Origin: Syntrophaceae bacterium UBA1062 | GTDB taxonomy: Bacteria; Desulfobacterota; Desulfomonilia; UBA1062 | Direction: 5' to 3' | DNA: 34,734 nucleotides | Assembly (NCBI GenBank): GCA_002316295.1 | Contig: DCDF01000018.1 | Span: 1-34,734 of the forward strand | Shown here: positions 1-8,298 of the stretch, piece after piece | Layout: every line of letters starts with the position of its first letter | How positions within the stretch are numbered: position 1 is the stretch's first letter | Notes under the pieces: model-generated | Seen by the model: only the letters and a program-made list of their open reading frames with translations | What the model was told of the DNA's origin: nothing | Databases searched by the model: none | Program-made: the position numbers and the translations under genes

Positions 1-114
1 AACGTGGACAGCCATATCGAGCGGCTCGGTGCGGTGTATCTGGCCAAGATAGCAGGCACCCCCTCCGCCACCGGTCTGCAGCCGAGCGGATTCGTCATAA
101 GCAAGAACGGATAG
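1..114 (+). CDS. C-terminal end of an unidentified protein (partial)
   Basis: The frame is open from the window edge to a TAG stop and gives the last 37 residues of a protein. Third codon positions are strongly G/C, like the confident genes here, which supports real coding. The fragment (core ERLGAVYLAKIAGTPSATG) is too short to place in a family. The next gene starts about 95 bases downstream on the same strand. Confidence 0.55.
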   Translation, partial: NVDSHIERLGAVYLAKIAGTPSATGLQPSGFVISKNG

Positions 115-208
115 GGTCATATGGGCCGGTTTCCGGGCCTGCTTCAGGAGGCCGGGGCAGTGTCGGCGCTTGCGCTGCCGTGATTGCGCGACAAAGAGTC
201 GGGGAACG

Positions 209-634
209 ATGCTGGACAGTGAATTCGAGTCCTTCAGGCCTCACCATATCCTGTGCGTCCGTTTCCTTCCCGACAATATCCCGGGGTGCGTAGATACGTT
301 CGCCCGGGCGGCGGGCAGGATACGGGAAATCATGGCCGGGGACGCCGACATATGCGTTCAGCTCCGGGAAGGGCCCGACTAGCTCTGCAGCGCGTGCCCG
401 GATTATGACGGCTCCCGCTGCGCGAGCGTTTTCGGAGATGAAGAACAGGTTCGGAAATGGGACGCGCGGATCCTGGAAGAGCTGGGCGTCCCGTATGGAA
501 GAAAGATGAAACCGAGGGAGCTCAATGGCCTCATCCGGTCAAGGGCCCCTCTCTCCTTCTGCCGAGAGCAGTGCCCGTGGAGAGGAGCGTGCCGGATTTT
601 TAGCGGAGATATTGCCGGAGCAGGGATCGACTGA
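209..634 (+). pseudogene. DUF1284 protein interrupted by an in-frame TAG
   Basis: The frame encodes about 141 residues if codon 58 (TAG at 380-382) is passed. The N-terminal part has the RPHHILC motif typical of DUF1284. After the TAG the same frame continues with LCSACPDYD and a second cysteine cluster, FCREQCPWRGAC, again DUF1284-like. In the family this position reads roughly D-D-I-C-x-x-C-P, so the amber codon sits on an acidic position just before the first CxxC. The start ATG at 209 follows GGGGAACG. DUF1284 has no established function; its cysteines suggest metal or Fe-S binding. TAG is an ordinary stop for several neighbours (for example the genes ending at 114, 9413, 20258 and 26080), so recoding is unlikely. 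A nonsense mutation or a sequencing error fits better. Confidence 0.7.
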
Positions 635-1098
635 TCCCGGCGCGAACGCCTCTCCCTGCAGGCACGCGCAGAGAATACCGCGGCATCGTTTCCCGTTTTT
701 TCCTGGACGGGCTTTTGCGCGGCCCTGCTGATCGGATGCTCCTCCCGTCTTCTCCGCTGTCTTTTCGGCGTTTGATTCGACGCTCATTTTTCCGCCGGAT
801 TTTGTAATGCAACGGAACACCCTGGGGAATGATTGTGAAAAGAGAAGTCGGGGCGAGAGCACATGGATTCCGAAGAGATCGAAATCGAGGGGAAGTCGAT
901 GAGCTTTTCTCTCGATTCCGCCTGAGAGCATTATCAGAAGGTCTGGGTATGTGGGCCGGGACCAATTGATACTTATGTAATAACAGTTATTCATTATTAA
1001 GAGATCATGCTTTTGATGCGATAATCATCCGCCTCGCGACCACCATCACGGTAATACATCCCTTTGCACTCGGAGTATGTTGAAAGGAGGGATCTGTA
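635..1098. other. intergenic region, AT-rich promoter-like end
   Basis: No convincing gene. Two overlapping open frames on the minus strand (within 539-994) have arginine/serine-rich, low-complexity translations and look non-coding. Bases 960-1000 are notably AT-rich. TTGATA at 966-971 could be a -35 element for the hydrolase downstream, but no good -10 follows at normal spacing. A short inverted repeat AATAAC-A-GTTATT lies at 979-991 and could be an operator. Confidence 0.35.
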
Positions 1099-2373
1099 AT
1101 GACCGCATCCAAACATGCCGGACTCGTGCTCGTTCCCCTTTTCCTTTTCCTCTGTGCCCTTACCGCTTCATGCGGCGGCGACAGCGACAATCAGCCGGGC
1201 GCGGACGAACTGACCGAAGCCGTGCAGCCTTTACCGTTGCCGGGCCCCTATGCGGTTGCGAGCAGCAATGTAGCCCAGGATTTTACTCGGGTGGGCTCCG
1301 GCGAGGACGTGACGAGCTATTGGGAGGGCCTGCCCTCGGACGACGGGGCGGCACGCTATGTGACCGACCTGCTTGCGGAGCCGGATAATACGCTGATCGC
1401 CACGGTGACCGCACCGCAGGACTCGGATCTCTACGGCGACTTTGCCGGACAGGAGGTCGAGTTCGTTGTGCTGGTGTGCTACCCCACAACATCCGACAAC
1501 CCCCGCCCAGACTATCCGCTCGATCCGCCGCAGACCGACGTGGTTCTGCCGCACATGCAGACCGGATTGGAAGGTCCGTTATTCGCAGACGACTCGGCCC
1601 GCTATCCGATTGTGGTGTTTTCCCATGGGTACATGGGCAGCCCGATCTCCTCCAACGACTACTTTTTCGCTGTTACCGTTCTCGCGAGCTACGGTTACGT
1701 CGTCATCGCCCCGTTTCACGGCGATCTCCGCTTTTCCAATCTCAATATCGAAGAGATCGACGACGCCATCGCCGTGGCGCTCAACCTGGAAAATTTCACC
1801 GCGATGCAGGCCCTGCGGCCGCTTTCGATATCCGCGGCGCTCGATCTCGTTCTCGCACATCCGCAATGGGCGGATCACCTCGACGAGATACAGATCGGCG
1901 GCTTCGGGGCGAGCATGGGAGGCGAAACCATGCTGTTGCTGGGCGGCGCCGGTCTGACGACATCATACTTCGACCTCGGGTCGTCCTGGGAGCAGATCAC
2001 CCTTGACGAGCGGATCAAGGCCGCAGTCGGCTACGTGCCGTATTTCGGGCAGCCTGTTCTGCCCGCATTCGGACGCAACCAGCGGGGGCTCGACGGTATC
2101 GCGCTGCCGTTTCTCGGGATAAGCGGGACAGCGGACACCACTGCTCCGATTACTGAAGCCGAGAACGGCATATCGCGCCTCTCCGGAACCCGCAGGCTGG
2201 TCGCGCTCTCGGGAGTAGAGCACGAGTTCGACGATGCCTCGTCGGGCGACATATTCACATGGACGCTTACGTTCCTCGATGCAGAGGTCCGCGGCGACCA
2301 GGAGGCGGCCGGCCGCCTTTCAACCATGGGGAGTGTGGAGGGCGGAGGCGACGACAGCGTCCTGGTTTTCTGA
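1099..2373 (+). CDS. alpha/beta-hydrolase lipoprotein (dienelactone hydrolase / PAF-acetylhydrolase-like)
   Basis: A 424-residue secreted hydrolase. The N-terminus has a hydrophobic signal (about residues 8-25) ending in LTASC, a plausible lipobox, so the mature protein is probably a lipid-anchored periplasmic or outer-membrane enzyme. The hydrolase core starts near residue 170 with YPIVVFSHGYMGS (strand and oxyanion region). The nucleophile elbow is GASMG with Ser272. Candidate catalytic Asp346 is in GTADTTAP and candidate His375 in GVEHEF, giving a complete triad in the right order. The start ATG at 1099 has a strong ribosome-binding site (AAAGGAGG). The fold resembles platelet-activating-factor acetylhydrolase and dienelactone hydrolase relatives. 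The natural substrate, probably an ester, cannot be read from sequence. It stands alone between non-coding stretches. Confidence 0.85.
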   Translation: MTASKHAGLVLVPLFLFLCALTASCGGDSDNQPGADELTEAVQPLPLPGPYAVASSNVAQDFTRVGSGEDVTSYWEGLPSDDGAARYVTDLLAEPDNTLIATVTAPQDSDLYGDFAGQEVEFVVLVCYPTTSDNPRPDYPLDPPQTDVVLPHMQTGLEGPLFADDSARYPIVVFSHGYMGSPISSNDYFFAVTVLASYGYVVIAPFHGDLRFSNLNIEEIDDAIAVALNLENFTAMQALRPLSISAALDLVLAHPQWADHLDEIQIGGFGASMGGETMLLLGGAGLTTSYFDLGSSWEQITLDERIKAAVGYVPYFGQPVLPAFGRNQRGLDGIALPFLGISGTADTTAPITEAENGISRLSGTRRLVALSGVEHEFDDASSGDIFTWTLTFLDAEVRGDQEAAGRLSTMGSVEGGGDDSVLVF

Positions 2374-2890
2374 AACGGCCTGCCGTAATGCATGTGGCGA
2401 GGCCAATGAGGGCGAATCGGTTTCCCCTGCAGCCGAGCGCAGCCCTTCTGCTCGAGAGCCCTCAGCAGTACGGTCCAAAATGCCGATTCTCCTGGATTGG
2501 CAATCCCGATATGTATCCGATGAGCGGCAGAGTAACCCTAGCAGGCAAGAGAACGCATCCCTGTCTTTTTCCAGCCGCGCTGCGGCCTGAAGCTGCGTGC
2601 TGCGGCATCCCTGCGGGAAGTGTTCGCATGCCTTCAAGACATTGCCCCTGCTCTCGGAGCGGAACATCTCGCGGATGCGGGCCTCTGCTTCGGACTGCAT
2701 GCTCCCGGGCAATCTGTTGAATGTGACCTCCGTCTTGTACACCCGGCGGCCCCGCTGTATTTGCCGATTTGCCCGCAGAGGGGAAGAAGCCATCTCACAA
2801 ACATATCGGACCGGTATTGCCCGGGAGACATTTGTTCCCTTCTGAACATGACCGGCTATAACTCTTTACAATATCAACCGGTATACAATT
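2374..2890. other. intergenic region with a possible decayed minus-strand gene
   Basis: About 500 bases without a confident gene. On the minus strand a frame runs from 2793 down to 2320. Its first part (about 2740 to 2600, containing LPGSMQSEAEARIREMF) has high G/C at third positions and protein-like composition. The rest loses that bias and runs into the end of the hydrolase gene. This may be a remnant of a small or frameshifted gene. No strong ribosome-binding site precedes its ATG. Confidence 0.3.
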
Positions 2891-2917
2891 TAATTTCCTG
2901 ACCTGTGACGCCGATAT
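2891..2917 (+). promoter_or_regulatory. sigma-28 (FliA)-type promoter of the chemoreceptor gene
   Basis: TAATTTCC at 2891-2898, an 11-base spacer, then GCCGATAT at 2910-2917. The known FliA consensus is TAAAGTTT-N11-GCCGATAA; here the -10 matches 7 of 8 and the spacing is exact. It lies about 75 bases before a methyl-accepting chemotaxis gene, a classic FliA target. The -35 match is weaker. Confidence 0.65.
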
Positions 2918-2992
2918 ACCATCTGAAACGAATATGAAATAATGAAATTACCGATACGATGAATTTTTCCCATTGGGAAAGGAAGGTTGCTC

Positions 2993-4636
2993 ATGAAGGA
3001 GTACACGAAAAGTTTTTTCCTGCGCCCGTTCCTGTTCCAGGAGGGGATCACGTATCTCGTTCTGGTGCCGACGGTCGTCATGTTTTTCCTCCCCATCTCT
3101 CAAGGATTCAGGGAGCATTTCCTCGAAGGCATCATCCTGGTTATCCTGCAGACCATGGTTTCGGTGGCCCTCGGAGCGTCGGTCAAATATTACCTGGTGA
3201 GCCCTGCCGTCAGGGTGATGGAAGACGGGGTGCGCGACGAACGTGAGGTAAAGCATGCCCTGCGCTGTGCATCGATCCTCCCCTTTGCGGAGGCGATCCT
3301 CATATTCATCAGGTGGGCGGGGATCGCATGGCTTTCCGTGGTGGTTCCCCTGTACCTGAAAGGCTACCTGCCCTTCGACCTGCTCATATTCGGCGGCAAC
3401 ATTCTGGGCATGACCGGATTGTCCGGCATGGCGCTCTATTATCTCATGGCTGAGAACAGCCTTGCGCCCTTTTACCGGGAATGCAGCAGAAACGGCATCC
3501 TCGCAGACGGTGCAGGGTATCTGAGAATCAGCCTCAACGAGAAGCTTTTCGCAATCATACTTCTCATTGCAATCCCTCCCATCGGCGATCTGATCGGTAC
3601 GATCTATCTCTCCATATACTCGGGCGTAGCGCTTTCCGCCATACAGATGAGCTTCCCTCTCATACTTCTTCAGACAGTCATCATGACCTTCCTCAACGGA
3701 TATCTGCTCATGAAGGGGATCACCGGCTCTGTAGGCAATATGTCGCTCATGCTCAAAGACATGGCGAAAGGTAAGGGCGATCTCACCAAACGGCTCGACG
3801 TGAGCGGAATCGACGAGGTGGGACAGCTTGCGCACTGGTTCAACGAGTTCATGAACAATCTGGAAGAGATCATACTGCATGTACGGGACATCTCTCTGCA
3901 GCTCCATCACTCAATCGAGCAGGTGAGCTCGGGTTCACAGGGCCTGTCTCAGGCGACCCAGGAGCAGTCGGCATCCATTGAAGAGATATCCGCATCCATC
4001 GAGGAGATGAATGCGACAATTCAGAACAACACCCAGGTGGTGAAAGAAGGGAAAGAGGCCTCCCATGCCATCACCGGTCTCATCGACAAGAACAGGGAGA
4101 TCTTTTCCCAGCTGATGGATGCCACCAGGGAGATCTTCCAGGATTCGCAAAAGATCGGGGATATTGTGGTGACCGTCAACGAGGTGGCCTTCCAGACAAA
4201 TCTTCTGGCCTTGAACGCCTCTGTGGAGGCAGCCAGGGCGGGCGAGCACGGGAAAGGCTTTGCAGTAGTGGCGGGAGAGGTCCGGGCCCTTGCCCAGCGC
4301 TCGGCCGATGCGGCGCGGGAGATCAGAACCCTCATCGACGGGACCGTGGGTCGTATCAAAATCGGCGACGAATTCATGAAAAAAACGGCCTCGTCTCTCG
4401 AGGAGCTCATGTCACGCTTCGAATTCTTTTTCAAGATGATGGAAGAGATAACCACGGCAAGTATGGAGCAGAGTCAGAACATCAAGGAGCTGTCCTCCGC
4501 CATCGGCCAGATAGACACCTCCACCCAGAGCAACGCCGCCACGGTGGAAGAGCTTGCCGGAACTCTCGACAGTCTCCGGGCGGATGCCTCCATACTCTCC
4601 AAGGACGTACAGCAGTTCAGAATGTCAGACGAATGA
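2993..4636 (+). CDS. methyl-accepting chemotaxis protein with a six-helix membrane sensor
   Basis: A 547-residue chemoreceptor. Residues about 18-236 hold six hydrophobic helices joined by short loops and no sizeable periplasmic domain, so the input is probably sensed within or at the membrane. A HAMP-like linker follows (about 238-290, MLKDMAKGKGDLTKRLDV). Next comes a long coiled-coil signalling domain with the conserved hairpin tip around residues 396-440 (EVAFQTNLLALNAS, then EAARAGEHGKGFAVVAGEVR), which docks CheA and CheW. No CheR-binding pentapeptide is seen at the C-terminus. ATG at 2993 is chosen over an in-frame TTG at 2987 because AAAGGAAGG lies six bases upstream of it. A FliA-type promoter precedes it. 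It is convergent with the amidohydrolase gene, only six bases apart. Confidence 0.93.
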   Translation: MKEYTKSFFLRPFLFQEGITYLVLVPTVVMFFLPISQGFREHFLEGIILVILQTMVSVALGASVKYYLVSPAVRVMEDGVRDEREVKHALRCASILPFAEAILIFIRWAGIAWLSVVVPLYLKGYLPFDLLIFGGNILGMTGLSGMALYYLMAENSLAPFYRECSRNGILADGAGYLRISLNEKLFAIILLIAIPPIGDLIGTIYLSIYSGVALSAIQMSFPLILLQTVIMTFLNGYLLMKGITGSVGNMSLMLKDMAKGKGDLTKRLDVSGIDEVGQLAHWFNEFMNNLEEIILHVRDISLQLHHSIEQVSSGSQGLSQATQEQSASIEEISASIEEMNATIQNNTQVVKEGKEASHAITGLIDKNREIFSQLMDATREIFQDSQKIGDIVVTVNEVAFQTNLLALNASVEAARAGEHGKGFAVVAGEVRALAQRSADAAREIRTLIDGTVGRIKIGDEFMKKTASSLEELMSRFEFFFKMMEEITTASMEQSQNIKELSSAIGQIDTSTQSNAATVEELAGTLDSLRADASILSKDVQQFRMSDE

Positions 4637-4642
4637 TTTCCG

Positions 4643-5596
4643 CTACTGCATCAGTATCTGCTGAGCATTCGTTCCCATGAGGCGCCTCATCGCCTTGGGC
4701 CCCAGTCTGAGCGACTTGAGGAGGTCCTCATGACCCATAGGGTAATTGTCGGTTCCGAAGAGCAGTTTGTGACTGAATTCCGATAGGAATCTTCGAGAGA
4801 ATGCATGATCCCTGTTCAGTGCGTAAAAGCCGCTCGGGGCCGATATGTCAGCATAGAGGTTGGGATAGTGCCTGAGGAAGGAACAGGCCGGTCCTTCTTT
4901 CTTGATCGTACCTTCCTGCCGGATGCACGTATTCTTTTCCCCGTCGGTTGAGATGTGCCGCCAGAAAAGCGGTCCGTGGGCGATGAACTTGATCATCGGG
5001 TATTCTTTCAGCACAATCCGCAGAGACGCAAAATCGAGCTTGTAGCCCGGGAAGACCGTCCGTCGCTTTTTCCACTGAGCCAAGGGCTCATACACTTCCG
5101 AGATCAAATTGATGATTTTCTTCGGCAGGCCCTTGAACCGGCTGGTTTGCATCAGCTTGAGCAGCATGATGTCCAGCGTAGAGTCGGATCTCGTGCCTTC
5201 CAACACTTCAGGCCGGTTTTCCATGTGGAGCACCACCGGCATTTTGACGTGGTGCGCTGCGTCAAGAAGCTTTTTCAGTTTCCCCAAGCGCCCGTTCACG
5301 GTGGTCTTCAGCTCGGCGCACCCTTTCACGCCCCTGCTGCACCATGCGAGAAGCTTTTCAGGTGCATCGTCGCACCGGGGGTCGGGGGCGTACATGGGGA
5401 CGATTCTTTCGGGATAGCGGAGATATGTTTCATAGACATTTTCTATCGAGAGGCTCTCGAGATTCCCGTTCTCGGGATGGATGTCCTCGCGGGTCATGAG
5501 CCAGCAGCAGTCGTATTTGTGCTTGTCGAGATAATCGATGATATTTCGTGAGGATATATTTCTGAAATTGATGTGCATGTGCGCATCGATCCTCAT
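4643..5596 (-). CDS. amidohydrolase-2 family metal-dependent hydrolase
   Basis: A 317-residue TIM-barrel hydrolase. It opens with MRIDAHMHINF, whose HxH is the usual metal-binding pair after strand 1. Further metal or catalytic candidates are VVLHMENRPE, FIAHGPLFW and, near the C-terminus, LFGTDNYPMGHEDLL, which contains the conserved Asp. This layout matches the amidohydrolase-2 / ACMSD-like family (PF04909), which includes decarboxylases and hydrolases. The start at 5596 is preferred to an upstream in-frame ATG at 5656 because GGAGGAGAGG lies just before it and the HxH motif then falls at the N-terminus as is normal. The substrate is unknown. It is convergent with the chemoreceptor gene and no operon partner is visible. 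Confidence 0.85.
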   Translation of the reverse strand: MRIDAHMHINFRNISSRNIIDYLDKHKYDCCWLMTREDIHPENGNLESLSIENVYETYLRYPERIVPMYAPDPRCDDAPEKLLAWCSRGVKGCAELKTTVNGRLGKLKKLLDAAHHVKMPVVLHMENRPEVLEGTRSDSTLDIMLLKLMQTSRFKGLPKKIINLISEVYEPLAQWKKRRTVFPGYKLDFASLRIVLKEYPMIKFIAHGPLFWRHISTDGEKNTCIRQEGTIKKEGPACSFLRHYPNLYADISAPSGFYALNRDHAFSRRFLSEFSHKLLFGTDNYPMGHEDLLKSLRLGPKAMRRLMGTNAQQILMQ

Positions 5597-6166
5597 ACAG
5601 AACCTCTCCTCCACAGATGGATGACATCGAATCTCCTGCGGAGGCTTTCCGTCCATTGCAGGATAAGCAATCGGCGGTTTCGCCGTTGCGACGTGGAATA
5701 TTGCCCGCGGTCAGGCGAAACAGCCCGGCTCGATCTCGTATTGAGTAGGGCCACGGATGATCAGGTCTTGCGGGCTGAGGGCGGCGCTCATCGAGGACAC
5801 CGGCCGAACGGGAAATCCGCACCCTTCAGAGAGGTGCGCGCCCTGAAAGACGTGCCCGTGCAATCCTGCTCTCTCATGAGTGATTGATGCCTTATTCATC
5901 CATGAGACATCCTGACCGCTCTCGTATTCAGTTTCATGCCGACTCTCCTTCGGACAGAGAAAACGGGGTATATCCTAAGGTCTAAGATACTCTTCTTTAC
6001 CGGCGTCTCAACAAGGGGCCGGTCAACGAAATCCACCCTGTCCCCTGCTTCGGCGCAAGCGATTTGAATCACAGCCCTCAGGCCCCTATCAATAGTATTG
6101 AGATGCGGGAGCTGTCCGGATCCGCAGGTGCATGCGGCTGCTGACAGGGCCCGGGAGTATTCAGGG
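5597..6166. other. intergenic region, possible short minus-strand reading frames
   Basis: About 570 bases with no confident gene. On the minus strand two short frames are linked by an ATGA overlap at 5896-5899. The upstream one contains DRVDFVDRPLVETPVKK, and the downstream one (5711-5899, 62 codons) ends near LIIRGPTQYEIEPGC. Their composition is partly protein-like, but there is no strong ribosome-binding site and no recognised family. They may be remnants. Confidence 0.3.
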
Positions 6167-7048
6167 ATGCAGAGGCACAAGCCCACCAATGCCGAGATCG
6201 CGCAAGAGCTCGAGGCGATCGCGGATCTCCTCGATATCAGGCGTGACAACGCCTTCCGTATCCGGGCGTACCGCCAGGGCGCCCGGAGAGTGAGGGATGC
6301 GGAGGCGCCCATTGCCGAATACGTGCTCGAGGGCAACCAGGAGCGCCTGAGAGATGTGCCCGATATCGGAGAGGGCCTTGCAGCGGTGATATCCGAATAT
6401 GTCCTGACCGGCAGAACAGGAATCCGTCAGGAGCTTCTCGGGGAGATATCTCCCGGCGATGTCTTCAAGCAGCTGCCGGGGATTGGGGACGATCTGGCCC
6501 GGAGGATGGTCGAAACATTGGGGATACAGAGTCTGGAGGAGCTGGAAAGCGCCGCCCATGACGGGCGGCTTGAACAGGTCGAGGGTTTTGGCGAACGGCG
6601 GGTGCAGATGGTCAGGGCCGTCCTGGCCGGTATGCTGAGCAGGTCTGCCGGGAAGAGGATGCGTGAATCCGCTGCCGGAAAAACCGAGAGCCCTGACAGG
6701 CCTCCGGTGAGACTGCTGCTGGAGATCGACCGGGAGTACCGGGAGAAAGCGGCTCAGAACAAGCTGCGCAAGATCGCCCCGAAGCGGTTCAACCCGGAGG
6801 GCCGGCCCTGGCTGCCGGTCATGAGCGCACGGAGAGAGGGCTGGGACTTCACGGTCCTGTATTCGAACACCGCTCAGGCGCATCAGCTCCGCAAGCTGCG
6901 CGACTGGGTCGTCATCTACTACGATCATGACGGCGACGAGGACCAGGTCACTGTGGTGACGGACACTCTCGGCAGCCTCGGGAAGAAGAGGGTGGTCAGG
7001 GGCAGGGAGAAGGAAAGCCTCAGCTATTACTCTTCGAGCAGGACGTGA
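6167..7048 (+). CDS. helix-hairpin-helix protein with PolX-like N-terminal DNA-binding domain
   Basis: A 293-residue protein. Residues 1-75 (NAEIAQELEAIADLLDI, then RAYRQGARRVRD) match the N-terminal 8-kDa-type domain of family X DNA polymerases. Helix-hairpin-helix elements follow: VPDIGEGLAAVI, LPGIGDDLARRM and VEGFGERRVQMV. The nucleotidyltransferase palm and the PHP exonuclease of bacterial PolX are absent. Instead there is a C-terminal domain of about 110 residues (EIDREYREKAAQNKLRKIAPKRF, cited in part, to WVVIYYDHDGDED) seen in a family of HhH proteins of unknown role. It probably binds gapped or structured DNA. The start at 6167 gives the natural domain beginning but has only a weak ribosome-binding site. 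It is convergent with the sugar dehydrogenase gene, 17 bases apart. Confidence 0.75.
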   Translation: MQRHKPTNAEIAQELEAIADLLDIRRDNAFRIRAYRQGARRVRDAEAPIAEYVLEGNQERLRDVPDIGEGLAAVISEYVLTGRTGIRQELLGEISPGDVFKQLPGIGDDLARRMVETLGIQSLEELESAAHDGRLEQVEGFGERRVQMVRAVLAGMLSRSAGKRMRESAAGKTESPDRPPVRLLLEIDREYREKAAQNKLRKIAPKRFNPEGRPWLPVMSARREGWDFTVLYSNTAQAHQLRKLRDWVVIYYDHDGDEDQVTVVTDTLGSLGKKRVVRGREKESLSYYSSSRT

Positions 7049-7065
7049 TACAGGACGACGGAACG

Positions 7066-8298
7066 CTACCTCTGGAATCTGATCCGCAGTATCTTGTCAT
7101 CTCCCTTTCTGGGCGTCCCCCTGCCGTCGCGGTTGCTCGTCAGAATGTAGAGGCTGCCGTCAGGTCCTGCCGTGACCTGCCTGATCCTTCCATATGTGCC
7201 GCGGAACCAGTCGGTGGCAAACAGCCGCTCGATGGATCTCACCTCGTAGTCATCGTCTTCTTTGTCGAGGCTGATCCGGATGAGCGATTCTCCCCTGAGC
7301 GTGGCTGTATACAACTTGCCCCCGAAGAACGTCATTCCCGCCGGCGGGGTTGCCCTCGGCCAGAACACGACAGGGTCCTCATAGGCTTCCATGTCCACGT
7401 CTCCCAGGACCAGAGGCCATCCGTAATTTCCACCCTTGACGATGACGTTGATCGAATCGTTGCCAAACAGACCGAACTCGCCCGACGGCCCGTGATCCGA
7501 GCAGAAGAGATCTCCGGTTTGGGGGTGCCATGCGAGCCCCTGGGGATTTCGAAGGCCGTATGCATACACCGGGGAGCCCGGGAACGGATTGTCCCGGGGG
7601 ATCGACCCGTCAGGAGCATAGCGGAGGATCTTTCCCCTCAAGTCTTGGATATTCTGTGCCGTTGTGGCCTGGCCGGCATCACCTGTACAGACATAGAGCA
7701 TGTTATCCGGCCCGAAGGCTATCCTCCCGCCGTCGTGAACCCTGTATCCGGGGATTCTCTCCGCGATGATCATGTCCTCGACCGCGGAGGAGCCGTCGTC
7801 TCTCAGACGTACCACCTTGTTGTATATCCTGGTGCCTATCCGGTAGGTGTACATAATGTAGAGATATGGCCGGCCGGGATAGTCGGGATGGACCGCCAGA
7901 CCCATCAATCCGCCCTCTCCGATGGATGCGGTATCGATAACGGCATACGGCTTTTCAGCGAGCCGTCCGCCCGAGATGAGACGGATTCTGCCCGGCCTTT
8001 CGGTGACAAAGGCCCTGCCTCCCGGCAGAAACACGAGGTCCCAGGGAATTTCGAGATTCTCGACAAAGGGTTCTACGACCAGGTCATCAGGCTCAGCCAC
8101 CAGCACTTCCTCGACGTTCTGAGGCGCCGAGCCGATCACCGGATCGCCGGCTCCCGATTCGAGCGAGGCCTCGGATACCCTGATGGTGCCGAAAACGACA
8201 AATATGGCTATGAGAAACCAGTGTATGCCCGATGTTGCAGCCTCCTTCAGGAGGGCATGACGCATCAGCCTTCTCTGGAATACCTCTTCAGAACTCAT
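7066..8298 (-). CDS. PQQ-dependent sugar dehydrogenase-like (GSDH/sorbosone family) beta-propeller
   Basis: A 410-residue protein with an N-terminal hydrophobic segment (IHWFLIAIFVVFGTIRVSEA) that should export it. The body carries the repeated blades of the glucose/sorbosone dehydrogenase family (PF07995): IPWDLVFLPGGRAFVTERPG, GGLMGLAVHPDY, GGRIAFGPDNMLYVCTGDAG, GLRNPQGLAWHP, CSDHGPSGEFG and NYGWPLVLG. Family members are soluble periplasmic quinoproteins that bind PQQ and calcium, though many bacterial homologues have no proven activity. The start at 8298 follows AAGGAAGAGTGGAGA; an internal ATG at 8265 (before RHALLKEAATSG) is an alternative. The frame stays open to 8565, but that extension looks untranslated. 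No PQQ-synthesis gene is in the window. Confidence 0.85.
   Translation of the reverse strand: MSSEEVFQRRLMRHALLKEAATSGIHWFLIAIFVVFGTIRVSEASLESGAGDPVIGSAPQNVEEVLVAEPDDLVVEPFVENLEIPWDLVFLPGGRAFVTERPGRIRLISGGRLAEKPYAVIDTASIGEGGLMGLAVHPDYPGRPYLYIMYTYRIGTRIYNKVVRLRDDGSSAVEDMIIAERIPGYRVHDGGRIAFGPDNMLYVCTGDAGQATTAQNIQDLRGKILRYAPDGSIPRDNPFPGSPVYAYGLRNPQGLAWHPQTGDLFCSDHGPSGEFGLFGNDSINVIVKGGNYGWPLVLGDVDMEAYEDPVVFWPRATPPAGMTFFGGKLYTATLRGESLIRISLDKEDDDYEVRSIERLFATDWFRGTYGRIRQVTAGPDGSLYILTSNRDGRGTPRKGDDKILRIRFQR

Noticed and set aside
380..382. TAG read as pyrrolysine
   Set aside because: TAG is a normal stop for several genes in the window and nothing points to a pyrrolysine system. A nonsense mutation or error is simpler.
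539..994. Minus-strand frames after the DUF1284 gene
   Set aside because: Low-complexity Arg/Ser/Lys composition, overlap with the real gene end, and only a weak ribosome-binding site at an internal ATG.
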